A stretch of 64,000 nt of DNA from Cardamine occulta (lineage: Eukaryota > Streptophyta > Magnoliopsida > Brassicales > Brassicaceae), in contig CM051372.1 of NCBI GenBank assembly GCA_028015245.1, positions 2,351,359 to 2,415,358 on the forward strand, in the 5' to 3' direction. This document shows positions 47,086 through 58,144 of the stretch, one piece after another. Each line of letters starts with the position of its first letter. Position 1 is the first letter of the stretch. The position numbers and the translations under genes were made by a program. A model generated the notes under the pieces. The model had not been told where the DNA came from, searched no databases, and saw nothing but the letters and a program-made list of their open reading frames with translations.

Positions 47086-48008
47086 TAACCAGAATCCGTT
47101 GTTTTTTCAAGTTCGGATAAGAGAATTGATCAAGTAGAGATCTATCAGAATAATAAATTGTGACGAGGTGCGGTTTCTTGTTTTCTACTTGCTACGTCTC
47201 CTTCACGCTTTCTCTGTCCAAACCTCGCTGGCTCTTTCTCCCTCTCACAAATCGCAAATGATTTCGTCTTTAATCTTTCATTAATTAATTAATAAACTAC
47301 GTTTCGTTTGTATGATTAAGCAAAGATTCAACTTATTGCTGTTTTAGTCCCCCAGTTAACTAATGTTTGCGTTTAGACCACATTGGAAATGGTTTTTTTT
47401 GTACTATTTCATCTATTTAATATGAATGTACTATTTTGTTTTTACGTTTGAAATTGATATTTTTCCCCAAAAACCAAACTCATTTATGTTTACATTTTAC
47501 GTGATTACTTTACCAATCTCTTCATATATGTTCTATCCCTATTCACAATATCGCCAAAATAGACTTTCACAAAATGTTTTTTTTTTCCCTTTACATACCA
47601 GAAAGTTAGTTTCTTTATAACGTTGCAACAGAACAAGTTTGTTAGTTTTTTTAAACGAATATGCTTCATAGTCTCTTTAATTATCCCTTTATTTATTCAT
47701 TTTTCTATGTATAAAAAGTTAGTAAGTGGCTATCACAAATCATTTCATTCTGTTTTGTTAAGTTTAAAGCTTTAGTGAAGTTCATGTGAACTTGTATTTC
47801 ACGGAGAGTAAGAGTTATAATACAATCAGTCTACCACTTGCTCTGAAATATGAAAACGAACAAATCTTGAACCTTATTCTTATTATCCACCAAATCGAAA
47901 AAAACATCGCAATTTTACAAAAAACATCGTGTGTATGTAACGTAATCCTTGGCTTTACATTTCTATGTTTCATTCTTTTTTGAGTAGTGAGAATCAGATC
48001 TCTTCTCT
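47086..48008. other. Intergenic: no gene seen
   Basis: AT-rich DNA upstream of the 46687-47085 gene and downstream of the gene at 48009. Short frames at 47426-47620 and 47786-47983 have no domain and atypical composition. Confidence 0.5.
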
Positions 48009-48407
48009 CTAACGGAACCCACCTCTCGAATTCATCAAAACAGGGAAACCCCAGTGAGAAGAGAAAACAAGATTAGGAGATAAACCTTCTTTGTTCATCT
48101 GATTTGTGATGCGCAAATAAATGTTAATGATCCTTCTAGGCAAAGCTAATGCCTTAAGAACCAGCTTTCTTGATCGGTTTAGTCTAAACCCTTTTGCTCG
48201 AAGCTCGTTCTTCTTCCCCAAGTTCTGTCTTTTGGCCGACCTTGTTGTTGTTGCTGTCAATTTCTCATGTTCATCAGTCAGCTTCTTGTACCGACATGAC
48301 TGTCTCCACCGGCACTTGCCTACAATCTGCATCATCTCTGTTTCTTCGAAAGATGTGTTTTGTTGTTGTTTGAGGGCAATACAGAGATTGAAAGAAGGAT
48401 AAATCAA
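48009..48407 (-). CDS. Uncharacterised basic protein, up to 132 aa
   Basis: The open frame gives a Cys/Arg-rich head (MQIVGKCRWRQSCRYKKLTD) followed by Thr/Ala, then the basic block FRLNRSRKLVLKALALPRRI and INIYLRITNQMN, and ends SRGGFR. The RLNRSRKL..KA...PRRI pattern looks like small plant proteins with a conserved basic core; I do not know their function. The upstream Met at 48407 lies only about 10 bases from a TATAAAAG-like A/T stretch, so translation may begin instead at the double Met at 48335, giving about 108 residues. A (GAT)n microsatellite at about 48463-48487 lies upstream. No signal peptide or membrane helix. Confidence 0.5.
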   Translation of the reverse strand: MIYPSFNLCIALKQQQNTSFEETEMMQIVGKCRWRQSCRYKKLTDEHEKLTATTTRSAKRQNLGKKNELRAKGFRLNRSRKLVLKALALPRRIINIYLRITNQMNKEGLSPNLVFSSHWGFPVLMNSRGGFR

Positions 48408-50168
48408 AACAGAGCAAGAATATAAAAGGAAGTGATTTTTTTTTTTGTGATAAGGAAAACACTATGATGATGATGATGATGATGATAATGAGAGAAGTGG
48501 CTTAAGGCATGTGTTTTTAAAGGATAGAGATAGTGAGAAAGATTCTTAAAGCACATGGCTTTATTCTTTATTTTTCATTTAAAACCTAAAAATATTTCAA
48601 TTCTGCATAAATGGGCAGCTCTTATTTAACCACATAGGCAAAGATACTTCAGATGCTCTGTATATGGACCTACGCGGTTAATGCCGTGACTATGATGCTA
48701 CAAAAAAAAGAAGACAAATCTTATTTTTGGAGTGATGTGTGAATTAGAGAAAGGATAAGTAGTTATATACATTTAGTTAGGGATTGATGACCCCATTTCA
48801 AAAGAAAAGAGTTAGGCAAGATGAGATTTTGTGGAAATAGGAAACAAAATCATGTTCCATTTTAGTTTCATTTGAAAGGATATAATATAATCCAAATATA
48901 ATTTTGGATTGTCCTATTCAAGATAAAAGTCACAAGACTACATTTGCATAATATAAATGTTAACATTTTAATATTGAATCAAATTCAAAAACAGTATGTT
49001 AAGTTAGACTAAAATTTTATCATTCTAATTTTATATTTTGTAATTTTAAAGATTTAGTTACATGGAACAAAGGGAATTCCGGTTTATTTTTCAAATGAGA
49101 ATGTTTTTAACCAAAGATTTTGAATGCTTTTACTTTAGCTAAAAAGGAAATGAGAGGAATATATAAGGAGACTTGTCCAATGATTGGAATTTGGAAGTCT
49201 CTAATTCATTGATTTTTACAAAATCAGAGGTTGTTGAGAACTAAAAGAGTAGCTCTTGAAAAATCTATAATATAATTTGGGCAACCCTGAGCAATGTGAC
49301 ATTAAGAAAGAGAGAGAAGAATAATAAGAAAGAGAAGAGACAAAGGTCCAAAATATTTGAAAACACGTAATCGACAATGATTGGATTGGTGACGAGGAAT
49401 AAGTTGGTTGCTAGTCTATTTATCCCCATTATTTGTTTCTAAAAGATATTTCAACCCAACTATGTATCCGGTTTAGCTAACCTCTTTCGGTTTGGTTTCC
49501 TCATTTTTCCAACTTAAAAACTACATTAACGTAAATAAAGTTTGCCCGATTGAGATTTTGGTTTTAAATCAAAGAGTATACGAAGATTGTTATTTATTTT
49601 TTTGCCTACAATAAGCGAATTGGCCAAAGAAAGCCAGGCGTGTAAGAGAAACGTGCTTCGGATGCGCGTGGGCTTCTCAGGCCTCAGCTCGAGTATACTG
49701 GTTCATTGAAAATAAATGGGCCCACAATAGACCCATACGAGGCCCAATATAGGCTTATTATAAATTTACAAAACAAATGGAACAAAATTGGTAAGAAATC
49801 CAGGAGAACTCGTTTACGAAAACGACGTAATCACTGACTTGTTGGGAAAGAGGCACGAGAAAAGAGGAACCTGACTCGCTTACGTTATTACGTTATGTGA
49901 CTAATTAGTATGATTCATCAATTAAAATTATACCAACATTAACTGATTCACGTTTCCTGCATGATCTCTGGGATATCCTAAAGTCTCTTTACTAATCCCA
50001 AAACAAAATCTTTGATAACTCTTATCCTGACAATTTATTCATAATCCTATCAATAACAAAGATCATTGAGTGATTAACCAACATAATTAAAGAAGAAGAA
50101 ACTTAATTTAAGCACGCAACGAACTATGGACACACAACGAAGGAACAGAGATAGAGAAATAGTAGAAT
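48408..50168. other. Gene-free stretch with a site II element cluster
   Basis: No open frame of note in 1.7 kb. Between 49669 and 49746 it has TGGGCT (49669-49674), TGGGCCCA (49717-49724) and GGCCCA (49741-49746), followed by a TATAAATT-like box near 49760. Such elements usually mark promoters of housekeeping genes or small RNA genes in plants, but no gene with a matching start is visible. Confidence 0.45.
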
Positions 50169-50489
50169 TTAGTAGAAACAGTAAGAGGATTCGGATTTGT
50201 ATGGATGAACGAGACGAAAGAAACGTCTACGGCGGTAGAAAAACGCTGTTTTGAGACGCGACCAAACGACGCGTTTCAGCTTTCGAGCAGATTTTAACCT
50301 CATCCAAACAACTTTCTTGACAACTCTTCTCATCGATCTCTTAATCTTCTCAGTTAAGCTCTGTTTTCTTGAGAACTGGTAGCTCTTTAGAAACAGCTGT
50401 CTCTTCTCCACGTATCCTCCTCCTCCATAGCCATAACCATAGTAACCGTTACTACTCTGCCAAACGCCGCTGCTACTGTTTCTGATCAT
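50169..50489 (-). CDS. Uncharacterised Arg/Lys-rich protein, 106 aa
   Basis: Single-exon frame. A Gly/Tyr-rich head (SSNGYYGYGYGGGGYVEKRQ) is followed by a strongly basic conserved core: LKSYQFSRKQSLTEKIKRSM, RRVVKKVVWMRLKSARKLKR and VVWSRLKTAFFYRRRRFFRL. The SYQFSRKQSL and VW.RL(K/R)SA.KL patterns recur in a plant family of small proteins without known function. There is no signal peptide, and amphipathic helices are likely. The codon pattern and complete frame make it a convincing gene. It lies between two other short minus-strand genes and the DUF300 gene. Confidence 0.72.
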   Translation of the reverse strand: MIRNSSSGVWQSSNGYYGYGYGGGGYVEKRQLFLKSYQFSRKQSLTEKIKRSMRRVVKKVVWMRLKSARKLKRVVWSRLKTAFFYRRRRFFRLVHPYKSESSYCFY

Positions 50490-51452
50490 CGGAATAAAAA
50501 AGGGTTGATTGAGATTCCTTGTAGCAGATTCTGATGTCGGCTAACTTGTCAACACAAAAACACTCCGCCGCCGTCGCAACAACGAAGTGCTTCACGTTCT
50601 TACTTTAAATATTGTTGGCTTGGGTTGGGCTTTGCTTTTAATGGTGTCTCTCTCTCTCTCTTTCTCTTCTTTTACTAAAAATAAAAAGTCGTCTCGTCAA
50701 ATCAAATACACTATCTAATCTAGGTGAGACTTTAATCTAACTTCCCAACTAGTAAAATTTCAATAAAACAAAAAAGGTTCAAACTTCTCGTTCTGCTCAT
50801 AGTAATTCTAAACTATACTACTATTTAGATTAAAATAGTTACATTTGACGGTTTTTGTTTTTCTTGTAAAATAGTTGACTAGCAATTGATATCTGAATTA
50901 TGATTTCCAAGAATTCGTTTATTAATTTTTAAACCATGGAGTGACATAATGATGATGACATTCGTTTGCTTTGTCGCTTGGGTCTTAGGTGTATGTGTAC
51001 TTTTAATTTACTAAATTGTTTACATAAGCATGATCAGAATAACATAATTTGGGACCCATGATGATTAAAAAAAGAAAGAAAGAAGCTTTAGATATTAATC
51101 ACACAAACAAAAGGTTCATCTATAATGCTGGGTCTTAAAGGTACAAAAAAAAAAAAAAGATGGCCTAACAGCTCCAAACTCCATACAAACTAAAATACAA
51201 ATTGCTCCAAACTTTATCTAACTTTCTAATTCCACACCAAATCCTTCACAACTTTTTAGACTGTAACCAATATTCCATAATCATTTTCATATCTACAAAC
51301 CAAAGATCGAGGATCAGCCAAGAACAAGAAACAGAGGAAGACTCTCATAAGAACAACAATGTAATAAACATACACCTTCCTGCTTAACATTACACTCCTG
51401 AATCTAGCACTTTTGTTACTGTTAATGGTAGACTCTACATCATCTTTTCTCA
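50490..51452. other. Intergenic: small-gene promoter and DUF300 3' flank
   Basis: Holds a CT repeat near 50647-50670 upstream of the 106-aa gene and the 3'UTR of the leftward DUF300 gene. No other coding signal. Confidence 0.5.
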
Positions 51453-53499
51453 CTATCTAGGTCCTGTACTAACATTTGCAGACGGTACCTTGCTAGGATA
51501 GCTCGATATATCAATGTCAATGAGCGACATGTCATACATTGTGGAGACAGAGTCCGAGGCATCCACCAGCAAGGAAGATTTCATGGTCTCAGGGCGTAAA
51601 GGATCAGAAGTTACACCAGAGGTTTTGGGTGTGCTTGTTTCTGATGAGTGACTAGAGAGTGAAACACCATCTATCTTGTTTCCAAACATGTGTTTGTTCT
51701 TTCTAACAGCATCCATTTCCTGACCAGTTGGCACAAACGTTCGTGCTCGGTACTTTCTTGTCCCTTCCTCACCACCATCATTATGATTATAGAGCACATA
51801 ATCGTGATATGTTGGGGCAAACTGTAAGAATTGCAACCCATCATCATCAACGCACCAAAGAGACATAGATCAGTCATTTGAATATGTAAAATGAACCCGT
51901 TACCTGGTGAACAGTGTCATGGTAGAAATCATTTAGTTTAAGAGCATGTGCCAGACTTCCTGAGAAACTACGAGCTCCTCCAACATTGGCCTCTGCATAT
52001 TCCTTGTACGGAAATGCATAGAAATGTGCAGCTGCAGCAATGAGCATCTCCACACATATTATAAAATTTTGGAAGAGAGCTGCTTCTTCTTCATCCCTTA
52101 TATATCCAGATTTAGCAAAAAGGAAAACTAGAACTCCCTGTAACACAAAAAGTTTCGCCAGACCGAAGAAATTTGTTAAATATTTGGGGAGAATAGGAAA
52201 AGCCAGACGCTAATGCCACAACCTGATTCAGTAATAGCAAACGAGAAAGACAAATTACCTGCCAATAGGTTAGGAAGACAACAGACTTTATAATCACAAA
52301 CTTTGGAACTGGATTGAATGGCTGGAGGAGATCTTTGCATGCCACATAAAAGAGGACCAGCGCGTACAAAGCTACTGTGTATGATATTGTATAGATAATG
52401 GTAAGATAGAGATAAGATTGATCAGGGCTAAAATTTCCATCCTTGTATTTCCCTTTTGCATAAAGCACAAGTGTGACAGCAACTAGGATTGGCTTCAGAA
52501 TTACAAATTGCAGACAACCTTGCTTGCACCGTCGAATAAAACGCCTACATTAAACGATTATCGAGCATAGGGTGATACATGTTAGCTAAGGCAGTCGTCA
52601 TAGAACTCAAAAACTAGATTCAAACAGAAATCGTCATGATGCTAATATATCTAGACTAAAAAATCTAATGCTTCTGATAAACCAGAGTGCACACAACCAA
52701 ATTATCTATAAACACTCATTCATAAAGATTCTCAGTATGGTTATATCAAGAATTTAAAAAGGTCCAAGATTTCGCGAAAAATCCTAGGAGAGATATGCAA
52801 ATGCCACTAATATAAACACAGAGAATGTAGATTCATTCAGCAGACTAACCCGTCTAGTGGTAGTGGTGGGAAGCAACATGTCATGAGATGCCAAGATGGC
52901 TTCAGGGATCGGCCAGTTAAACTTATGACTACCGAACCTGGGCCTCCAACCCATGCCAAACACAGCGACAGAAAATTATAAATCACCCATGCCTCATAAC
53001 TGTAACAGAAAAAAAGATTACCATCAGGTCTGCATTCGTTGAAACCAAAGGATAAAACTGAGTTCTAAAGGTTCATCATCTATTCTCAAGAGTCAATGAG
53101 AACTTAGTAAAGTAACTCGCGTAAGCACATGCCATTCCTAAAGTAGCAAAAATGTAAAATTCAGAAACACTCACACTTCTCGGATAGAGTTAAAATATAT
53201 AGAGCTCTTGGGCAATACGAGAGCCAAGAATGACATCAAGGCATAGACCTGTCGTGCCAAAAGAACATGTTAGCCAGAGAGAATTCAACACATAGATAAG
53301 GATAGAGAAACAGAAGAAAGGAATTGGAAGTGGTAATACTGACCGGGACCATGAAGACGATGCGCACAATATATCTCTGATAAATGGGTTCAGTATAATT
53401 CAAGAGGTGCTTGTAGATATGGAATAAAGCTAAAGCAATGGCTCCAACAGTGCATAGAAAAGCCAAGATAATTAGGTAAATGGGTAGCAAATCCGCCAT
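51453..53499 (-). CDS. DUF300 / LAZ1-like organic-solute-transporter-type membrane protein
   Basis: Six exons: 53499-53344, 53248-53175, 52999-52850, 52544-52259, 52137-51904 and 51821-51453, giving 422 residues. DUF300 proteins are seven-helix membrane proteins related to animal OST-alpha/TMEM184; plant LAZ1 is at the tonoplast and affects vacuolar function, cell death and brassinosteroid signalling. Visible helices include LLPIYLIILAFLCTVGAIAL at the N-terminus, YALMSFLALVLP, and LYLTIIYTISYTVALYALVL. A conserved cytosolic block YIVRIVFMVPVYA and RRCKQGCLQFVILKP are family signatures. The C-terminal 120 residues are hydrophilic and Ser/Thr-rich. The leader (53500 to about 53980) probably has introns. 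By position it matches At3g05940. Confidence 0.9.
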
Positions 53500-55296
53500 T
53501 CTGCAAAACAGAGAAAGTTCCAAAGTACATTCTGAGCAAAGTCGTCAAACTCTAAACAAGAGAAGCTACGGATAAGAACCTGTACAAGAGCTAATCGCCT
53601 CGTGATTCCCTTTAGAGAATTGAAGCTGAAAGCGGAGCAGGAACAACAGGGGAAGAAGAAAAACCCTAAATCCGAGTCCAATTTAACATGATTCAAAAGC
53701 AAATTGAAACATCGATTAGCTATTCAGCAATTATTGAATCGAAGCAGTGAATAAGAAGTTGAAATTTTAGAGAATGATAAGAGAGTGTGATTGAAAGGCA
53801 ATCAACAAGAGCGTACCTTGAAGAGAGGAAGAAGAAACGTAAACGCAAAATGAGAAAGCAGATCAAACTGAAATCGGAAAAACCCTCATCAGTAATCAAC
53901 GGCCGAGATGCTTTCCCGGATCGGGGTTTTACGCTTTTTCCTGATAAATCCTTTGGATAAAGCAAAGCAGAGTCGGAGAAGAAGAAGAAAATGCGGAGAT
54001 TAATAAATTATCTGATAAAAAATGAAGGAATAGGTGGAATCCATTCAAGGTCCAACCAATACAGCCTGGGAAGTTCAAACCCTATAAATTATTTTATTTA
54101 TCTTTTGGGAATGATCTTATTCTCTTCCACCGCAAGTCTACCCAATTCTATGATTTTCTGCTTTCTTCCTTTTTTACGCTATGGTTGGTGTATTTCAATG
54201 TCGCCGTTACATTTTATTGGCAATAATTTAACTTACGGATTACATATGTTATAATAACAATGTTTTTAAAAAATATTTTCATAATACGATATGTTTAATG
54301 TCAAGAGATAAGATTTTATGAATAGCCACGTTTATAATTGGGGATATATATATTATTACGTATACTTTTCAAGTCAAGCATGACTGTAAACTCTTTTTTT
54401 TCATTACGAAAATCCTTATTAAAAAAAAAAAAATTAAGCAATTAACTAAGTTTGATGCCTAACCCAAAAAAGTACAAGTATTTTAAAATTTGGCATAAAA
54501 GCTTACTACAACTAACTCTCCACAACCAAAACTGTACATATTTAATTGAGAGTTAATTCTACAATTAAGTAGATTACCACCAATATTCACTCTTATAGAT
54601 CAACGACCAATTAATTAACCCTTTTTTCTCAAACGAACAATCAATTCACATTTTCCGACAAATTAGGTCAGATTGAGTAAATGACAAGATTTCTTATGCA
54701 AAAAACTTTAGATGCAGACAAAACTTAAAATCTCGTTTTTAACAACGTATATGGGGGATAGAAAAAATTAAAGCAGCCACAAAACAAAAAAATCGAGATT
54801 GGGCCCAAATATATTTGGGCTTGGCTTACATTAACACACACAGATGATAAAATAACACCATAACTAGCTAAGCATTCATACAAATACAATCTTTACAACT
54901 TACAAATCATATAACAATCTTTGCACTTTCTAGGAATTTTGATCAAAATATTGCATGTGTATGCACATATTTAGATGAACATAATCATTTATAGTAACTA
55001 AATTTAATATAATAAAAATAAATAAATAAAACGGGGTTGTGTCTTCATAAAAGTATAATTTTATAAACATAAACTGGCTTCATGTCTTCACACTTTTTTG
55101 TTTTTATCATCCAGCTGTAAGTTACACATCTCAAGTTTTAGAAAAAAAAAAAAAGTTACACATCTCTTACCTCTTTAATTGTTTTATTTTAGTTTACAGT
55201 TTCACTACACACTATGTTACATACTTTTAAACACATCAGACCATTTATTCAAATTTTGATACATTTTCCCGTCATATATATATTCCTTAAAACCTT
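53500..55296. other. DUF300 leader/promoter and intergenic DNA
   Basis: The leader side holds an AAACCCTAAA telo-box-type motif near 53662 and putative 5'UTR introns. The rest, up to the stop of the second germin gene, is AT-rich, with poly-A/T runs near 54420 and 55140, and without coding signal. Confidence 0.5.
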
Positions 55297-56188
55297 TTAA
55301 TAGTGACTATCATATTTAGAAGAAAACCTCGCTTCGAGATATCTAACCACGTTCACGTCTAGCTGAAACGCTTTAGCTAAAATCTCGGGCATAATCAAAG
55401 GCTTCGATCCAAAAACAGCGTCTGCGATTGTGATCGTACCAGGGTTTTGGCTTCCAAGACCAGCAAACGCAACCGCGTTCGTCCTCCCAACGTTCACCTG
55501 AAAATGTATCATTCCGATAGGAAACACAAACACGTCTCCGGGATAAAGAACCTTCGAGAACAATCTATTGTTGTCTTGGTTCGATGTCACAAACCCGACT
55601 AAGAGCGTTCCTTCGACAAGGACGAGGATCTCCGTGGCACGTGGGTGCGTGTGTGGTGGGTTTTGACCTCCCGGAGCAAAGTCAATTCGGACAAGAGAGA
55701 CTCCGAGTGTGTTGAGTCCGGCGATTTTGTCGACGTTAACGTTTGTAACGTTGGAGCCGACGCGGTTCATGGTGTTTCCGGCGATGTTTAGTCCGGAAGT
55801 AGAAAAGTCTTCGGCTTTCACGTATTTTGGGTCTTTGCAGAATTTTCCATTCACGAAAACTGAAAAAATAGATGAAAATCTACTGTATTAAATATTAATT
55901 ATAGCGTTATCGATGTCATGTTTACAGTTTACGTTGGTTATTAATAATACTAACTTCTAGTTCAAGACAATTCAACACTTCATATTTTAAATTATAAAAC
56001 ATAGTTAGTATTAGAGAGTAAATATATAGTGTATCCCATAATTAGTAAATAGAGATATTACCGCCATTAGCGTCATCGACGGCAACACAAAAGTCTTGAA
56101 GAGGACTTGGGTCGTAACAAGATACAAATGAAGATGCTAAAGCCAACAAGATGGCTTTCGCTACAAGGAAGCGAAGAAACCCTTTCAT
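55297..56188 (-). CDS. Germin-like protein, subfamily 1 type
   Basis: Two exons, 56188-56062 and 55859-55297, for 229 residues. The N-terminal signal peptide (MKGFLRFLVAKAILLALASS) is followed by YDPSPLQDFCVAV, the mature start typical of subfamily 1. Cupin box 1 (PPHTHPRATEILVLVEG) and box 2 (GDVFVFPIGMIHFQVN) are complete, with all four predicted Mn ligands (three His and one Glu). The protein is expected to be secreted to the apoplast and to form a hexamer. It differs clearly from GLP8, 10 kb away, so the two are not a recent tandem pair. A TATATATA box sits at about 56273-56280, some 85 bases upstream of the start. By position it corresponds to At3g05950. Confidence 0.93.
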
Positions 56189-58144
56189 TTGCTATACACT
56201 ATACTTTTCTGTATTACCTTTGTATTTACTTTCTCTCTATGTTTGTGGTAATATTTCACGCTGATGATGCCCTATATATAGGCACAATACACCATTGAAA
56301 TTATCAATTTTTTGGATAATGGATGTTTTATTAAAATTAAGAGTCGTACGAATTTTTAGTGGTTATATCTCATTGGTGAGTCTACTATTTTTAACTTGAA
56401 GGATTTAGTCAGGCGAATAAACACTTTTTAATTTTTTATTTGAAATAACCACTATTTTAAACATTTTATTAACCTTTGACAAAAAATATTTTATAAGAAA
56501 ATAGTAACTTAAATGACGTAAGTGAGAAAATGCAAATACCTTCTGATGGTAAGTAGTAGTATTAAAAATATATATATATAAGGATATATCATATGTATGT
56601 ATTTTTAATTATCCTATAACATAAGAAAGTTTTACAAATATAATAAATCTTCTGCCTTAATGGGAAAACAGATCTGATGCTAATGACATTGACAAATTGG
56701 AGTTTCAAAAAAGGAGGCGAGAGGGTAAATGTTTTGTTTGACATATTGCTAAGTTTTGTTTGAGTGTTTCTATCCATATTTCTTAGTACAAGTCAATAAT
56801 AATTATCTAAATGTTTGAGCTACAACACTAACTATTGGATTACACGCCATCTTGATATCTGAAAAATTATATAGTTCGTAATACATGGAATTTAAGTGAC
56901 GGCTACGTATACATCATGAGGAGAGTGACCAAAATTAAGATTCTTAGTAAGTTGGAAGTTGGAAGATAAACATACAAGTGCAGAGCCACTTATCCAAGTG
57001 CCCTAACCACTAAAATACGGCGGGTCATTCATATTAAATTACAATATGGGAATGTATATTTGAAAATACAATCACGTGCATTGCAACTTGTCAATTACAG
57101 AGCTCGTGAGATATATGGTGCCATGGTGGTAGCACTTTCACTTATCTCAAATATTATCATATTCTTATTTTTTGGAGAAATTCCATTGCAACAATCCACG
57201 AGATAGTCTCCATTCGTTTTACTGTCCTTTTCTCAAGGAGGGCTGCTGTAGTATACAATAAAAAAAACGAGTTCAAAGCAATATAATATATATCACCTTA
57301 ACAATGCTATCTCATCAAATATCATTATAATTGACTTTTGTTTTGTTACACATTATTATCTTATCACGTAATTAACATTGGATATGTTTCACGAAAAATC
57401 TGATATAACTTTGGTTATCAAATAATTAATATATATTACTCGTTAAATTGGATTAAATTTTACCACTATTTAATTTCAAACAGAAAACTTTACTTTCTTC
57501 TAGTAATAGATATATTCTGTGCATTTGGAACATGATGATACCTGGTATTATTTCAAAAATAACGTGTAATTAGAGTCTTTGAGATTACACATACGAAGAG
57601 GCCTAAAGTTGAATACTCACCTTCAATTAATCTAAGTTGGAAGGTTATGAAATTCGAGAAATCCGGATATTTTTTATACATATTTTAACAATTAATTAAT
57701 GTTACTCTCTTCTAATATAATAACGAAAAAAGGTTGCCTACCAAAAAAACAAATATAGACTATTTACCTATTGACCTTTAGTTGGACTATATTCATGTAC
57801 TAAAATTTTATATTAGTACATGAAATCTCTCAAAATATCATTTTTTTTTGGTCAACTGGGGATAAAAATCTGATATATTCTAAAGTTTTTTCAAAGTTAA
57901 TTAACTAGAAAATTTGAAAGCCGAAAAAATTAGATGGGCTTGTATGGGCTCAATGAGAGATTGTTGAGTTACCCCGAGCATAAATAGGATTTAATGGGCT
58001 TTTACAAAACCTGAAAGACTAAAGAGACTCAGAGGTGAAAGCCGAGAAGGAAGCGTCCTCCATTTTCCCACTTTTCGAATTTTCTCCGTCGCCGCCGTCA
58101 CTGAGCTTCTGCCCCGACTCTCCATATACGCTTAGATCGCTGAT
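56189..58144. promoter_or_regulatory. Divergent region: germin promoter and CCT3 promoter
   Basis: Left end: germin promoter. Right end: CCT3 promoter and leader with three TGGGCT site II elements at 57935-57940, 57945-57950 and 57995-58000, 145-210 bases upstream of the CCT3 ATG. In between is AT-rich DNA with no gene. Confidence 0.55.
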
